Below are positions 8,806 to 17,511 of a DNA stretch of 64,000 nt, piece by piece. Below the pieces are notes generated by a model. That model was not told the origin of the DNA and did not search any database. It worked only from the letters and a program-made list of their open reading frames with translations. The translations under genes were made by a program, and so were the position numbers. The stretch comes from Flavimobilis sp052324925. Lineage in GTDB: Bacteria; Actinomycetota; Actinomycetes; Actinomycetales; Cellulomonadaceae. Position 1 is the stretch's first letter, and each line of letters begins with the position of its first letter. The stretch lies in assembly GCA_052324925.1 (NCBI GenBank), contig JBQPRE010000001.1; one strand, written 5' to 3'.

Positions 8806-9219
8806 CTACACCCCGGGTGACTCGAGGAGTGCAGCGAGCGACTCGAGATCCCGTGCGAGAGCCGCGGACAGTGCGGTGCCGTCAACCGCGTCCGCGCGTC
8901 CCTCGAGAAGGCCCGTGAGGATGACACGCGTCGCGCCGTCCTCCTCCCGAGCCTCGTGGTGCACCGTGAGGCGCGCGCCGTCGAGCTCGGTCGTGTCGGC
9001 GTACACCCAGCCGGGGCCGACGCTCGTCACGGTGAATCGAGTCTCTGCGCCGCCCACGGATCGAGAACGGCCTGTCGCACCGATCCCGAAGGGTCCGTCG
9101 AGGATGAAGTACTCCATGCTCGGAGCCCATTCGGGATGGCTCGGTAGGTCGCACCAGCGCTCGTAGAAGGCGCTGGCCGGTGCGGATGAGGTACGGGTCG
9201 CACGTGCGATCTCACGCAT
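8806..9219 (-). CDS. SRPBCC-family (polyketide cyclase/START-like) small-ligand protein
   Basis: A 137-residue protein with the SRPBCC layout: an N-terminal strand REIARATRTSSAPASAFYERWCDLPSHPEW (quoted here as REIARAT...HPEW) leading to a helix, a central antiparallel sheet ending WVYADTTELDGARLTVHHEA, and a C-terminal helix (DLESLAALL). Such proteins bind hydrophobic ligands or act as cyclases or stress proteins; the ligand is not readable. The ATG at 9219 has AGGAG six bases upstream on the minus strand. It is transcribed divergently from nucS and converges with the atp operon. Confidence 0.75.
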   Translation of the reverse strand: MREIARATRTSSAPASAFYERWCDLPSHPEWAPSMEYFILDGPFGIGATGRSRSVGGAETRFTVTSVGPGWVYADTTELDGARLTVHHEAREEDGATRVILTGLLEGRADAVDGTALSAALARDLESLAALLESPGV

Positions 9220-9318
9220 GGGACGCTCCTGTCGTCGGCTGGCACCTGCGAGCGTAGTGGCCCGGTGCCCATCGGGGAACGTCGGCGCTCGGAGCGCGAG
9301 CTGACGACGAAGTGCCGT

Positions 9319-9324
9319 TACGGT
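9319..9324 (+). promoter_or_regulatory. Putative -10 element of leaderless nucS
   Basis: TACGGT, followed after six bases by the GTG at 9331. There is no ribosome site between them, which fits a leaderless transcript beginning at or next to the start codon. Confidence 0.5.
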
Positions 9325-9330
9325 GGTCCG

Positions 9331-10026
9331 GTGAGACTCGTGATCGCGGACTGCGCCGCACATTACACCGGGCGGCTGTCCGCCCACCTTCCGCTCGCGC
9401 GGCGACTGCTCGTCGTCAAGGCCGACGGGTCGGTCCTGCTCCACTCCGACGGCGGGTCGTACAAGCCGCTCAACTGGATGAGCCCGCCGTGCACGTTCGT
9501 GCAGCGCGAGGCCGATCCGGAGGAGGCCGCTGAGGGCGTCACCGCGGTGTGGGACGTCCAGCACACGAAGAGCGACGACCACCTGCGCATCGACATCCAT
9601 GAGGTCGTGCTCGACACGTCGCACGAGCTCGGGATTGATCCTGGCCTCGTCAAGGAGGGCGTCGAGGCGCACCTGCAGGCGATGCTCGCTGAGCAGATCG
9701 AGCTGCTCGGCCCCGGGCACACGCTCGTGCGGCGCGAGTACATGACGGCCATCGGCCCGGTCGACATCCTCGCGCGGGATCCGCGCGGTGGCACGGTCGC
9801 GATCGAGATCAAGCGTCGGGGCGAGATCGACGGCGTCGAGCAGCTCACCCGCTACCTCGATCTCCTCAACCGCGATCCGCTGCTCGCACCCGTCCGGGGC
9901 GTGTTTGCGGCGCAGCAGATCAAGCCGCAGGCGCGCGTGCTCGCGACGGACCGCGGTATCGAGTGCTTGGTGCTCGACTACGACGCGATGCGCGGGGTCG
10001 ACGACGTCGACTCTCGGCTCTTCTGA
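9331..10026 (+). CDS. nucS: Mismatch-specific endonuclease NucS/EndoMS
   Basis: NucS cuts both strands at mismatches and is the basis of the MutS/MutL-independent mismatch repair of actinobacteria and some archaea. The 231-residue protein has the N-terminal DNA-binding domain (MRLVIADCAAHYTGRLSAHL) and a C-terminal RecB-like nuclease domain with Asp145, Glu159 and Lys161 in GPVDILARD and VAIEIKRRG, matching the D-E-K catalytic set. The C-terminus ends SRLF, resembling the family's clamp-binding tail. GTG 9331 is chosen because homologues begin MRLVIADC and because a -10-like element lies six bases before it; an in-frame start at 9265 adds an unconserved extension. Confidence 0.95.
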   Translation: MRLVIADCAAHYTGRLSAHLPLARRLLVVKADGSVLLHSDGGSYKPLNWMSPPCTFVQREADPEEAAEGVTAVWDVQHTKSDDHLRIDIHEVVLDTSHELGIDPGLVKEGVEAHLQAMLAEQIELLGPGHTLVRREYMTAIGPVDILARDPRGGTVAIEIKRRGEIDGVEQLTRYLDLLNRDPLLAPVRGVFAAQQIKPQARVLATDRGIECLVLDYDAMRGVDDVDSRLF

Positions 10027-10115
10027 CGACGCGCGCGGCGCGACGCGGTGGGCGCGCGACACGACGCGGAGCGCGCGCGACGCGACGCGACGCGGTGGGC
10101 GTGTCGCGGTGGGGC
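10027..10115. repeat. GACGCG-rich low-complexity spacer
   Basis: This segment between nucS and nagA is almost wholly built from GCG and GACGCG units. It includes two copies of the 15-mer GCGACGCGGTGGGCG, at 10040-10054 and 10087-10101. No gene is supported here. Confidence 0.7.
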
Positions 10116-10153
10116 ACTAGCGCATGTGGCCCGACGTGCGCGAGAATGGCAGC

Positions 10154-11353
10154 ATGGCTAACAAAGTGGTGCTGCGCGGTCGGGTTCTCACGGGGACGGC
10201 AGAGATCGCGGACGGTGTCGTCGTCCTCGACGGTCCGTCGATCGCGTTCGTCGGGGACGTCGATGCGGCGCGTGCCGCGGGCTACGACCTGAGCGCTGCG
10301 GGCGCCGTCCCGATCATCACGCCGGGTCTCGTCGACATCCACTGCCACGGCGGCGGCGGCGCGAGCTTCCCCGACGCGGCGGACGCCGCGACGGCGATGA
10401 GGGCGGTCGTCGAGCACCGCCGCGCTGGCACCACCTCGCTCGTCGCCTCCCTCGTCACTGCCTCTCCCGAGACGTTGCTCGAACGCTCCCGTGTGCTGGG
10501 GGAGCTTGCCGAGGCGGGTGAGCTCGTGGGCGTCCACCTCGAAGGGCCGTTCGTGTCGGTCGCGCGCTGCGGTGCGCAGGACCCGCACCTCATCCAGAAG
10601 CCCGACGCCGACCTCGTGCGCCGGGTCGCGTCCGTCCTCGGCCGCCACTTCGTCACGATGACGATCGCCCCGGAAGAGGCGGGCAACCTCGGTGAGGGTG
10701 GCGTGACGGAGGCGCTCGTCGCGGTCGGCGCGCTGCCCAGCTACGGGCACACGGATGCGGCTGCGGGCGAGATGCGTCTGGGTCTCGACGAGGCCGCCGA
10801 GCGACTCGCGGCCCCGGGCGTGCGTTCGGAGCGGCCCACCGTCACCCACCTCTTCAACGGCATGCGGCCGCTCGCGCATCGGGAGGCGGGCCCGATCGCG
10901 GACTGCCTCTCCGCAGCGTCCCGGGGTCGCGCGGTCGTCGAGCTCGTCGCCGACGGCACGCACGTCCACCCCGCGCTCGTGCGCGACGTCGTCGAGATGG
11001 TGGGTGCGGGCAACGTCGCGTTCGTCACCGACGCGATGGCGGCGGCGGGCATGCCCGACGGCAGCTATCGGCTTGGCTCGATGGATGTCACGGTTGCGGA
11101 CGGCGTCGCACGGCTTGCTGAGGGCGGCGCGATCGCGGGCGGAACGGCTCGGCTGAGCGACATCGTGCGCAGGTCGGTGCGCGGCGGGGTCCCGCTCATC
11201 GACGCGGTGAGGGCTGCGACGCACACGCCTGCGAGCGTGCTCGGACGCACGGACATCGGACGTCTCGAGGCTGGCGCTCGTGCCGACGTCCTGGTGCTCG
11301 ACGACGACCTGCGGGTCCTCGAGGTCGTACGGGCCGGCGAGATCGTCGACTGA
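10154..11353 (+). CDS. nagA: N-acetylglucosamine-6-phosphate deacetylase
   Basis: Amidohydrolase-fold enzyme removing acetate from GlcNAc-6-P to give GlcN-6-P, on the route from amino sugars or recycled peptidoglycan to glycolysis. Motifs are GLVDIHCHG (metal site), HLEGPF, SYGHTDA, HLFNGM, and FVTDAMAAAGMPDG with the catalytic Asp. At 399 residues the length is normal. ATG 10154 is preferred to the ATG at 10124: the family starts at about this point, and GAGAAT at 10142-10147 could be the -10 of a leaderless transcript. No nagB or transporter adjoins it; the LacI gene downstream is convergent and belongs to the next block. Confidence 0.93.
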   Translation: MANKVVLRGRVLTGTAEIADGVVVLDGPSIAFVGDVDAARAAGYDLSAAGAVPIITPGLVDIHCHGGGGASFPDAADAATAMRAVVEHRRAGTTSLVASLVTASPETLLERSRVLGELAEAGELVGVHLEGPFVSVARCGAQDPHLIQKPDADLVRRVASVLGRHFVTMTIAPEEAGNLGEGGVTEALVAVGALPSYGHTDAAAGEMRLGLDEAAERLAAPGVRSERPTVTHLFNGMRPLAHREAGPIADCLSAASRGRAVVELVADGTHVHPALVRDVVEMVGAGNVAFVTDAMAAAGMPDGSYRLGSMDVTVADGVARLAEGGAIAGGTARLSDIVRRSVRGGVPLIDAVRAATHTPASVLGRTDIGRLEAGARADVLVLDDDLRVLEVVRAGEIVD

Positions 11354-11412
11354 GGAGCGCCCGCGACGGAATCGTGGCGCGATGTCGCGCGGGCTGCTCG
11401 GAGGTGCGGGCG

Positions 11413-12420
11413 TTAGCGGACCGCGGTCGAGCCGCGGTCGACGAGCGGTGGCGCGACGAGCCTGGTCTCGGTCGGCTGCGGGCCGGCGATCCGCTCGACG
11501 AGCATGTCGACGGCGAGCGTCCCGATGTCCTCGGCGGGGATCTCTATCGCGGTGACCGGAGGGTTCTGTCGCTCGGCGACGTTCGCGGGACAGATGGCGA
11601 GGACCGACGTGTCACCGGGGACGGTGTGTCCGAGCGATCCGAGGTGCGCGAGGACGTGGGGGAGCGAGGGCTCGTGGTGGACGACGAAGGCGTGTGTGGC
11701 GGGCTCGGCGGCGAGAATCGTGTCGATCGCGGCGACGGATCCCGCGAGGGTCCCGTCTGAGCCGACGAGGCTCACCCGGACGTCCTGGGACTGCGCGGTC
11801 TCGGTGAGGCCGCGTGCGAAGCGGACGGCGAACGACGTGCCGCGCTCACGGAACTCGTCGGAGTGCGCGACGACGCCGATCGAGGTGTGCCCGAGGGCCG
11901 CAAGGTGGCTGACGGCGTCGCGTCCCGCTGCCTCGAAGTCGAGGTCGATGCACGAGAGGGTGCCCGGGGCGGCGGGGATCCCGACGAGGACGGCGGGGCG
12001 GCCGAGGGAGTTGAGGGCTGCGACGCGGGGGTCGTGCGTGTGGATGTCCATGACGACGACGCCGTCGACGGCCGAGCTCGTCGCGACGCGTTCGACGCCG
12101 TCGACGTCGTCCTGGGTGAGGAGCAGGACGTCGAGCCCGTGGTGCCGCGCGCGCAGGACGATCGCGCTGACGAACTGCATGACGACGGCGTTGTCGGTTG
12201 CGGCACGCAGGGGAGCCATGAGCGCGATCGTGCGTGATCGGGGTGTGGCCGACGCGAGCGCGCGGGCGCCCGCGTGCGGGCGGTAGCCGAGCTCGGCGAC
12301 GGCTGCTTCGACGCGTCGGCGGGTGTCGTCCGAGATCCTGCGTTTGCCGGAGAGGGCGTAGGAGGCGGTCGAGACGGAGACGTCGGCTGCGCGGGCGACG
12401 TCGGCGATGGTCACGGCCAT
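11413..12420 (-). CDS. LacI-family transcriptional repressor of the glycosidase block
   Basis: A 335-residue regulator with a LacI helix-turn-helix at 3-25 (TIADVARAADVSVSTASYAL), a hinge helix near RRISDDTRRRVEAAV, and a periplasmic-binding-protein-like sugar-sensing domain. It is divergent from the alpha-xylosidase gene across a 136-base region holding TCGAAGCGTTTCGA, and a close relative of that palindrome sits in the beta-glucosidase promoter, so it likely represses both (inference). Its inducer is unknown; a xylose- or glucose-containing oligosaccharide would fit. AAAGGAGA lies about seven bases before the ATG. Confidence 0.88.
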   Translation of the reverse strand: MAVTIADVARAADVSVSTASYALSGKRRISDDTRRRVEAAVAELGYRPHAGARALASATPRSRTIALMAPLRAATDNAVVMQFVSAIVLRARHHGLDVLLLTQDDVDGVERVATSSAVDGVVVMDIHTHDPRVAALNSLGRPAVLVGIPAAPGTLSCIDLDFEAAGRDAVSHLAALGHTSIGVVAHSDEFRERGTSFAVRFARGLTETAQSQDVRVSLVGSDGTLAGSVAAIDTILAAEPATHAFVVHHEPSLPHVLAHLGSLGHTVPGDTSVLAICPANVAERQNPPVTAIEIPAEDIGTLAVDMLVERIAGPQPTETRLVAPPLVDRGSTAVR

Positions 12421-12474
12421 GAGGTCTCCTTTCGGGTCGGCGCCTCACGGTAGCGCGCGTGGCGCGTGCGGGGC

Positions 12475-12504
12475 TGGACGTGTGGCGAAACGACGCGCTA
12501 CGAT
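12475..12504 (+). promoter_or_regulatory. Candidate promoter of the alpha-xylosidase gene
   Basis: TGGACG (12475-12480), an 18-base spacer, then TACGAT (12499-12504). The predicted start point near 12511 falls inside the LacI operator at 12507-12520, a typical repressor arrangement. Confidence 0.5.
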
Positions 12505-12506
12505 CG

Positions 12507-12520
12507 TCGAAGCGTTTCGA
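12507..12520. promoter_or_regulatory. LacI-type operator, copy 1
   Basis: TCGAAGCGTTTCGA is a 14-bp palindrome with one mismatched pair and a central CG, the usual LacI/PurR operator form. It lies between the divergent lacI and alpha-xylosidase genes, just after the -10 element. Copy 2 is at 14930-14943. Confidence 0.7.
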
Positions 12521-12556
12521 TGACTCTAGTCGAAAACGAGGAAGGTTGGGAGACCG

Positions 12557-14821
12557 ATGAAGTTCACCGACGGATACTGGCAGGCCCGCGAAGGCATGCA
12601 CCCGCAGTTCGCGGCCCACGCGTACGACGTCTGGCCCGGCGAGGGCGCGATGACGGCGTACGCGCCGACCAAGCGCATCGAGACCCGAGGCGACGTCCTC
12701 AACCGCACGATGCTTACCGTCGAGTACTCGGCGCCGATCCCCGACGTCGTGACCGTCAAGGTCACCCAGCACGCCGGTGCCGTCGACGCAGGTCCGCACT
12801 ACGCCCTCAACCGGGACGAGCAGTTCACGCCCGAGGTGGCCATCTCCGACGGTCTCGCGACGCTGACGTCTGGCGCGCTCTCGGTCCAGGTGCACCGCGG
12901 TGACCACTGGCAGGTCGACTTCGTCGCGGGCGGACGCGTCCTCACGAGCTCGCTGCCCAAGTCCCTCGGTGTCGTCACCGACGACGCGGGCCGCACCTAC
13001 CTCCACGAGCAGCTGAGCCTCGGCGTCAACGAGCACGTCTACGGCCTGGGCGAGCGCTTCGGCCCGGTCGTCAAGAACGGCCAGACGGTCGACGTCTGGC
13101 AGGCCGACGGCGGAACCTCCTCGGAGCAGGCGTACAAGAACGTCCCGTTCTACCTCACCGACAAGGGCTACGGCGTCTTCGTCGACCAGCCCGAGCTCGT
13201 CTCGTTCGAGGTCGCCTCCGAGGTCGTCTCGCGCACGCAGTTCTCGGTCGAGTCGCAGTCGCTCACCTACCACGTCATCCACGGCGCGACGCCCAAGGCG
13301 ATCCTCGAGCGCTACACCGCGCTCACCGGGCGCCCCGCGCACGTCCCCGACTGGTCCTTCGGCCTCTGGCTCTCGACGTCGTTCACGACGGACTACGACG
13401 AGGCGACGGTGACGAGCTTCATCGACGGCATGGCCGAGCGCGAGCTCCCGCTGTCGGTCTTCCACTTCGACTGCTACTGGATGCGCGAGTTCAACTGGTG
13501 CGACTTCGAGTGGGACCCGCGCACGTTCCCGGACCCCGAGGGCATGCTCACGCGTCTCAAGGCGCGCGGCCTGCGGGTGTGCGTGTGGATCAACCCGTAC
13601 ATCGCGCAGCGCTCGCCGCTCTTCGCGGAGGCGGCCGAGGCCGGCTATCTCGTCAAGCGGGCCGACGGCTCTGTGTGGCAGTGGGACCTGTGGGTTGCGG
13701 GCATGGGCCTCGTCGACTTCACGAACCCCGACGCTGCCGCCTGGTACACGAGCAAGCTCGAGGCGCTCATGGACATGGGCGTCGACGCGTTCAAGACCGA
13801 CTTCGGCGAGCGCATCCCGACCGATGTCGTCTGGCACGACGGCTCGGACCCCGCGCGCATGCACAACTACTACGTGCAGGCGTACAACAAGGCGGTCTTC
13901 GAGATGCTCGAGCGGCGCTCGGGTCGGGGCAACGCGGTCCTCTTCGCGCGCTCGGCCACGGCCGGCGGCCAGCAGTTCCCCGTCCACTGGGGCGGCGACT
14001 GCTTCTCGACCTTCGCCGCCATGGCCGAGTCGCTGCGCGGCGGCCTGTCGCTCGCGTACTCGGGCTTCGGGTACTGGAGCCATGACATCGGCGGCTTCGA
14101 GGGCACGGCGGAGCCGGCCGTGTTCAAGCGGTGGCTCGCGTTCGGCCTGCTCTCCTCGCACTCGCGCCTGCACGGCTCGACGTCGGTGCGGGTGCCGTGG
14201 GCGTTCGACGAGGAGTCGGTCGACGTCACGCGGGCGTTCACGCGTCTCAAGCTCTCGCTCATGCCGTATCTCGGCCGGGTTGCCGGGGAGGCTCCCGCGG
14301 CCGGAACGCCGATGGCGCGTCCCATGCTGCTGGAGTTCCCGGACGATCCCGCGGTCGCGACGCTCGAGACCCAGTACATGCTCGGCGACGCGTTGCTCGT
14401 GGCGCCCGTGTTCACGCACGAGGGCGAGGTGACGTACTACGTCCCCGCAGGCACGTGGACGCACCTGCTCGACGGCCGCAAGATTGAAGGCGGCCGCTGG
14501 ATCACGGAGACGTACGGCTTCGACTCCTTGCCGCTTCTCGTCCGGCCCGGCACGGTTCTGCCCGTCGGGGCGCGCGAGGACACGCCCGAGTACGACTGGG
14601 CCGACGGCGTCACGCTGCGTCTCTTCGAGATCCCGGACGGGTACGACGAGACGGTCGTGGTGCCGGCGTCGCAGTCGGCCGGCGGTGAGGCGACGTCGTT
14701 CCGTGTGGTGCGCACGGGCGGCGAGGTCCGAGCGACGTCCTCGGCCTCCGTGCCGTGGCGTCTCGAGCTTGCGGGCACGATCGTCGAAGCTTCGTCGGGC
14801 GTGGCAGTCCTGTCACTCTGA
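12557..14821 (+). CDS. yicI: GH31 alpha-xylosidase (YicI type)
   Basis: Intracellular glycoside hydrolase family 31 enzyme releasing alpha-xylose from isoprimeverose-like xyloglucan fragments. The 754-residue protein has the YicI-type N-terminal beta-sandwich, then the barrel with the nucleophile Asp415 in KTDFGERIPTD (E. coli YicI Asp416) and the likely acid/base Asp481 in HWGGDCFSTF. The GERIPTD signature separates YicI-type alpha-xylosidases from alpha-glucosidases of GH31. There is no signal peptide, so the substrate must be imported. GAGGAAGG precedes the ATG. It is controlled by the LacI operator at 12507-12520 and ends at two strong hairpins. Confidence 0.92.
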   Translation: MKFTDGYWQAREGMHPQFAAHAYDVWPGEGAMTAYAPTKRIETRGDVLNRTMLTVEYSAPIPDVVTVKVTQHAGAVDAGPHYALNRDEQFTPEVAISDGLATLTSGALSVQVHRGDHWQVDFVAGGRVLTSSLPKSLGVVTDDAGRTYLHEQLSLGVNEHVYGLGERFGPVVKNGQTVDVWQADGGTSSEQAYKNVPFYLTDKGYGVFVDQPELVSFEVASEVVSRTQFSVESQSLTYHVIHGATPKAILERYTALTGRPAHVPDWSFGLWLSTSFTTDYDEATVTSFIDGMAERELPLSVFHFDCYWMREFNWCDFEWDPRTFPDPEGMLTRLKARGLRVCVWINPYIAQRSPLFAEAAEAGYLVKRADGSVWQWDLWVAGMGLVDFTNPDAAAWYTSKLEALMDMGVDAFKTDFGERIPTDVVWHDGSDPARMHNYYVQAYNKAVFEMLERRSGRGNAVLFARSATAGGQQFPVHWGGDCFSTFAAMAESLRGGLSLAYSGFGYWSHDIGGFEGTAEPAVFKRWLAFGLLSSHSRLHGSTSVRVPWAFDEESVDVTRAFTRLKLSLMPYLGRVAGEAPAAGTPMARPMLLEFPDDPAVATLETQYMLGDALLVAPVFTHEGEVTYYVPAGTWTHLLDGRKIEGGRWITETYGFDSLPLLVRPGTVLPVGAREDTPEYDWADGVTLRLFEIPDGYDETVVVPASQSAGGEATSFRVVRTGGEVRATSSASVPWRLELAGTIVEASSGVAVLSL

Positions 14822-14850
14822 CGTTCGAGCGCGGTCCCTGCGCCGCGCTG

Positions 14851-14916
14851 CTCGCCGTTGTCCCCCCGCAACGGCGAGCCCCGGGTGGTCCGACGCGTAC
14901 GCGCGTCGGACCACCC
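14851..14916 (+). terminator. Tandem terminator hairpins after yicI
   Basis: Two adjacent hairpins: a 10-bp stem at 14851-14878 with an 8-base loop, and a perfect 15-bp stem at 14883-14916 with a TACG loop, followed by GTCTTTCCCC. Together they separate yicI from the promoter of the next gene, which starts only 14 bases later. Confidence 0.8.
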
Positions 14917-14929
14917 GTCTTTCCCCGGA

Positions 14930-14949
14930 TCGAAACGTTCCGATATCAT
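14930..14949 (+). promoter_or_regulatory. Beta-glucosidase promoter with LacI-type operator, copy 2
   Basis: TCGAAACGTTCCGA (14930-14943) differs from copy 1 at only two positions and again has one mismatched pair. It abuts TATCAT (14944-14949), a good -10, and so would lie in the spacer of the promoter, where repressor binding blocks RNA polymerase. The -35 is weak (TTTCCC near 14920). Confidence 0.65.
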
Positions 14950-15025
14950 GAGATCGTGCGCGATCTGGCCGTCCGGCACACGGCGCGCACGCCTCCGTCC
15001 GACTCTCGAAGAGGAGACCCCGCTC

Positions 15026-16435
15026 GTGACCGACCCCCGCACCTTCCCCGCCGACTTCCTCTGGGGCACAGCGACCGCGTCGTACCAGATCGAGGGCGCC
15101 GCGACCGAGGGCGGCCGCGCCCCGTCGATCTGGGACACCTTCTCCCACACCCCCGGCCGCGTCCTCAACGGCGACACGGGCGACGTCGCGGTCGACCACT
15201 ACCACCGCTGGGCGGAGGACGTGCAGCACCTCGCCGACCTCGGAGTCGACGCCTACCGCCTCTCGATCGCGTGGCCGCGCGTGCAGCCCGACGGCCGTGG
15301 CGAGCTCAACCCCGAGGGCATCGCGTTCTACTCGACCCTCATCGACGCGCTCATCGAGCGCGGCATCAAGCCGGTCGTCACCCTCTACCACTGGGACCTC
15401 CCGCAGGTCCTCGAGGACAAGGGTGGCTGGCGCAACCGCGAGACCGCAGTGCTCTTCGGGGAATACGCGCGCCTCATGGCGCGCGCTTTCGGTGACCGGG
15501 TGACGTTGTGGACGACGCTCAACGAGCCCTGGTGCGCCGCGTTCCTCGGCTACGGCAATGGTGAGCACGCACCGGGCGTGACGGACGAGCTCGCCTCGCT
15601 CGAGGCCGCGCACCACCTCAACCTCGCCCACGGGCTCGGCGTGCGAGCGATCCGCGACGAGCTCGGCGAGGACGCCCCCGTCTCGGTGACGCTCAACCTT
15701 CACGTCGTGCGGCCTGCCGACGCGAACAGCCCCGGTGACGTCGAGTCCGCGCGCCGGATCGACGCGGTCGGCAACCGCATCTTCACGGGCCCGATGCTCG
15801 AGGGGGCCTACCCCGCAGACCTCCTCACGGACACGGCCGCGATCACGGACTGGGCCTTCGTCGCAGACGGCGACCTCGAGATCATTCGCCAGCCGCTCAC
15901 GTCGCTCGGCGTCAACTACTACGACGTCTCGATCGTCGCGGCGCCCTCGGGCGAGCCTGTCGGAGAGTTCCCGACCGCGTGGCCCGGCTGCCGCGACGTG
16001 ACCTTCCCCGCCCGCCCGGGGGAGAAGACCGCGATGGGCTGGGGCATCGACGAGACGGGTCTCACCGAGCTCCTCACGACGCTCTCCGCGCGGTACCCCG
16101 GGCTCCCGCTCATGGTGACGGAGAACGGGGCGGCGTTCGACGACGAGGTCTCGGCCGACGGCAGCGTCCACGACCCGCGGCGCGTCGACTACTACGCCCG
16201 CCACATCGAGGCCGTCGGCCGCGCGCTCGACGCGGGCGCCGACGTGCGTGGCTACTTCGCGTGGTCCCTTCTCGACAACTTCGAGTGGGCCTTCGGGTAC
16301 GAGCGGCGCTTCGGCATCATCCACATCGACTTCGAGACGCTCGAGCGGACGTGGAAGGACTCGGCCCACTGGTACCGCGAGCTTGCGACCACGGGGCGTC
16401 CGCCCGCGCTCCCGTACACCGCACCGACCGTCTGA
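15026..16435 (+). CDS. GH1 beta-glucosidase
   Basis: Family 1 retaining beta-glycosidase of 469 residues, with TLNEPW carrying the acid/base Glu and TENG carrying the nucleophile Glu, plus the N-terminal signature FLWGTATASYQIEGA. It hydrolyses short beta-glucosides, probably cellobiose or similar, in the cytoplasm; there is no signal peptide. GTG 15026 is chosen for AGAGGAGA at 15010-15017 and because homologues begin just before FPADFLWG; the frame is open upstream only through the operator and terminator. Its operator matches that of yicI, implying joint induction. It ends at a 22-bp hairpin shared with the convergent esterase gene. Confidence 0.93.
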   Translation: MTDPRTFPADFLWGTATASYQIEGAATEGGRAPSIWDTFSHTPGRVLNGDTGDVAVDHYHRWAEDVQHLADLGVDAYRLSIAWPRVQPDGRGELNPEGIAFYSTLIDALIERGIKPVVTLYHWDLPQVLEDKGGWRNRETAVLFGEYARLMARAFGDRVTLWTTLNEPWCAAFLGYGNGEHAPGVTDELASLEAAHHLNLAHGLGVRAIRDELGEDAPVSVTLNLHVVRPADANSPGDVESARRIDAVGNRIFTGPMLEGAYPADLLTDTAAITDWAFVADGDLEIIRQPLTSLGVNYYDVSIVAAPSGEPVGEFPTAWPGCRDVTFPARPGEKTAMGWGIDETGLTELLTTLSARYPGLPLMVTENGAAFDDEVSADGSVHDPRRVDYYARHIEAVGRALDAGADVRGYFAWSLLDNFEWAFGYERRFGIIHIDFETLERTWKDSAHWYRELATTGRPPALPYTAPTV

Positions 16436-16442
16436 GCCGTGA

Positions 16443-16492
16443 ACGACGACCGCCCTCGCGGAGCCTCTGGGCTCCGCGAGGGCGGTCGTCGT
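16443..16492. terminator. Bidirectional terminator, 22-bp perfect stem
   Basis: A perfect 22-bp inverted repeat (arms 16443-16464 and 16471-16492) with loop CTCTGG. It lies between the convergent beta-glucosidase and esterase genes, seven bases after the former's stop, and serves both strands. Confidence 0.88.
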
Positions 16493-16508
16493 CGTCGGGG
16501 TGCGGTGC

Positions 16509-17492
16509 TCAGGCGGGGATGCGCTCGCTCAGCCACGCGAGCTGGCGGGGGGCCATGTAGCCGCCGCCGCCCTCGTGACCGTTCCACGGCCACACGACGA
16601 TCTCCTTGTCGTCCGACCCATAGGCGTTGAAGGCCGCGTACACGGTCGAGGGCGGGCAGACCATGTCGCGCAGCGCGGCCGACGTGAGCAGCGGTGCGGT
16701 GGCGCGGCGCGCGTGCGTGACGCCGTCGAAGTAGGCGAGGGTGCGGAATGCCTGGTCCTCGTGCGCCCGGTTGACCGAGAGGTACTGGACGATCTCCTGG
16801 TACGGGTAGGCGTCCGTGAGATCGACCGCCCGGCGGAAGTGGCACAGGAACGGGACGTCGGCCATGACTCCCGCGAGACCGTCGCTCAGGCCCGCGGCCG
16901 CAAGCGCGAGGCCGCCACCCTGCGAACCGCCCGTGACGACGACGCGGTCGGGGTCGACCTCGGGCATCGCGCGGGCCGCGTCGACGGCGAGGACCGCGTC
17001 GGTCTGCAGGCGCCTGAGGTAGTGAGCGTGAGGGTCGAGGATGCCGCGCGTCATCTGACCCGGGGACGCGGCGCCGTTGCCGACGGGATCGGTGGTCTCG
17101 CCGCCGTTGCCCCACGTCGATCCCTGGCCGCGCGTGTCCATGAAGAGGTGCGCGTAGCCCGCGTTCGCCCAGAACAGGTGCTCGATGGCGAGGCCGCGGC
17201 CGCCTCCGTAGCCGTTGTACTGGACGACGGTCGGCAGGGGGCCGGTGGTGCCTGCCGGAACGGTGAGCCAGGCCTTGATGGGGTGTCCGCCGAAGCCTGA
17301 GAACGTCACGTCGTAGCTGTCGACCGCGCGCAGCCCGGTGGCGACGCGGGTGCGCGTCGGGGGCTGCGCGAGGGCGCGCGTCTCGGTGAGCGTGGTTGAC
17401 CAGAAGGCGTCGTGGTCGGGTGCCTCGCCGACCTCGTCGGGCCCGGGGGCGTACGTCTGCAGCTGGTCGGTGGTGAGATCGAAGAGAGCCAT
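16509..17492 (-). CDS. CE7 acetyl xylan esterase / cephalosporin-C deacetylase
   Basis: Alpha/beta hydrolase of carbohydrate esterase family 7, 327 residues. Motifs are the family RGQG (DTRGQGSTWG), the nucleophile elbow GGSQGG, and the C-terminal HE (NGHEGGGG) with the catalytic His; the Asp lies in ALRDMVCPPST. CE7 enzymes remove acetate from short xylo-oligosaccharides inside the cell, which fits the neighbouring alpha-xylosidase and beta-glucosidase. ATG 17492 has GAGGA about six bases upstream. No LacI-type operator is seen in its own upstream region, which instead holds a perfect 16-bp inverted repeat. Confidence 0.9.
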   Translation of the reverse strand: MALFDLTTDQLQTYAPGPDEVGEAPDHDAFWSTTLTETRALAQPPTRTRVATGLRAVDSYDVTFSGFGGHPIKAWLTVPAGTTGPLPTVVQYNGYGGGRGLAIEHLFWANAGYAHLFMDTRGQGSTWGNGGETTDPVGNGAASPGQMTRGILDPHAHYLRRLQTDAVLAVDAARAMPEVDPDRVVVTGGSQGGGLALAAAGLSDGLAGVMADVPFLCHFRRAVDLTDAYPYQEIVQYLSVNRAHEDQAFRTLAYFDGVTHARRATAPLLTSAALRDMVCPPSTVYAAFNAYGSDDKEIVVWPWNGHEGGGGYMAPRQLAWLSERIPA

Positions 17493-17511
17493 TGTGTCCT
17501 CGTCGTGGGTC

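Noticed and set aside
11846..14464. 872-residue open frame on the minus strand opposite yicI
   Set aside because: Arg/His-rich composition with no family signal; it mirrors the codon bias of the strongly supported GH31 gene.
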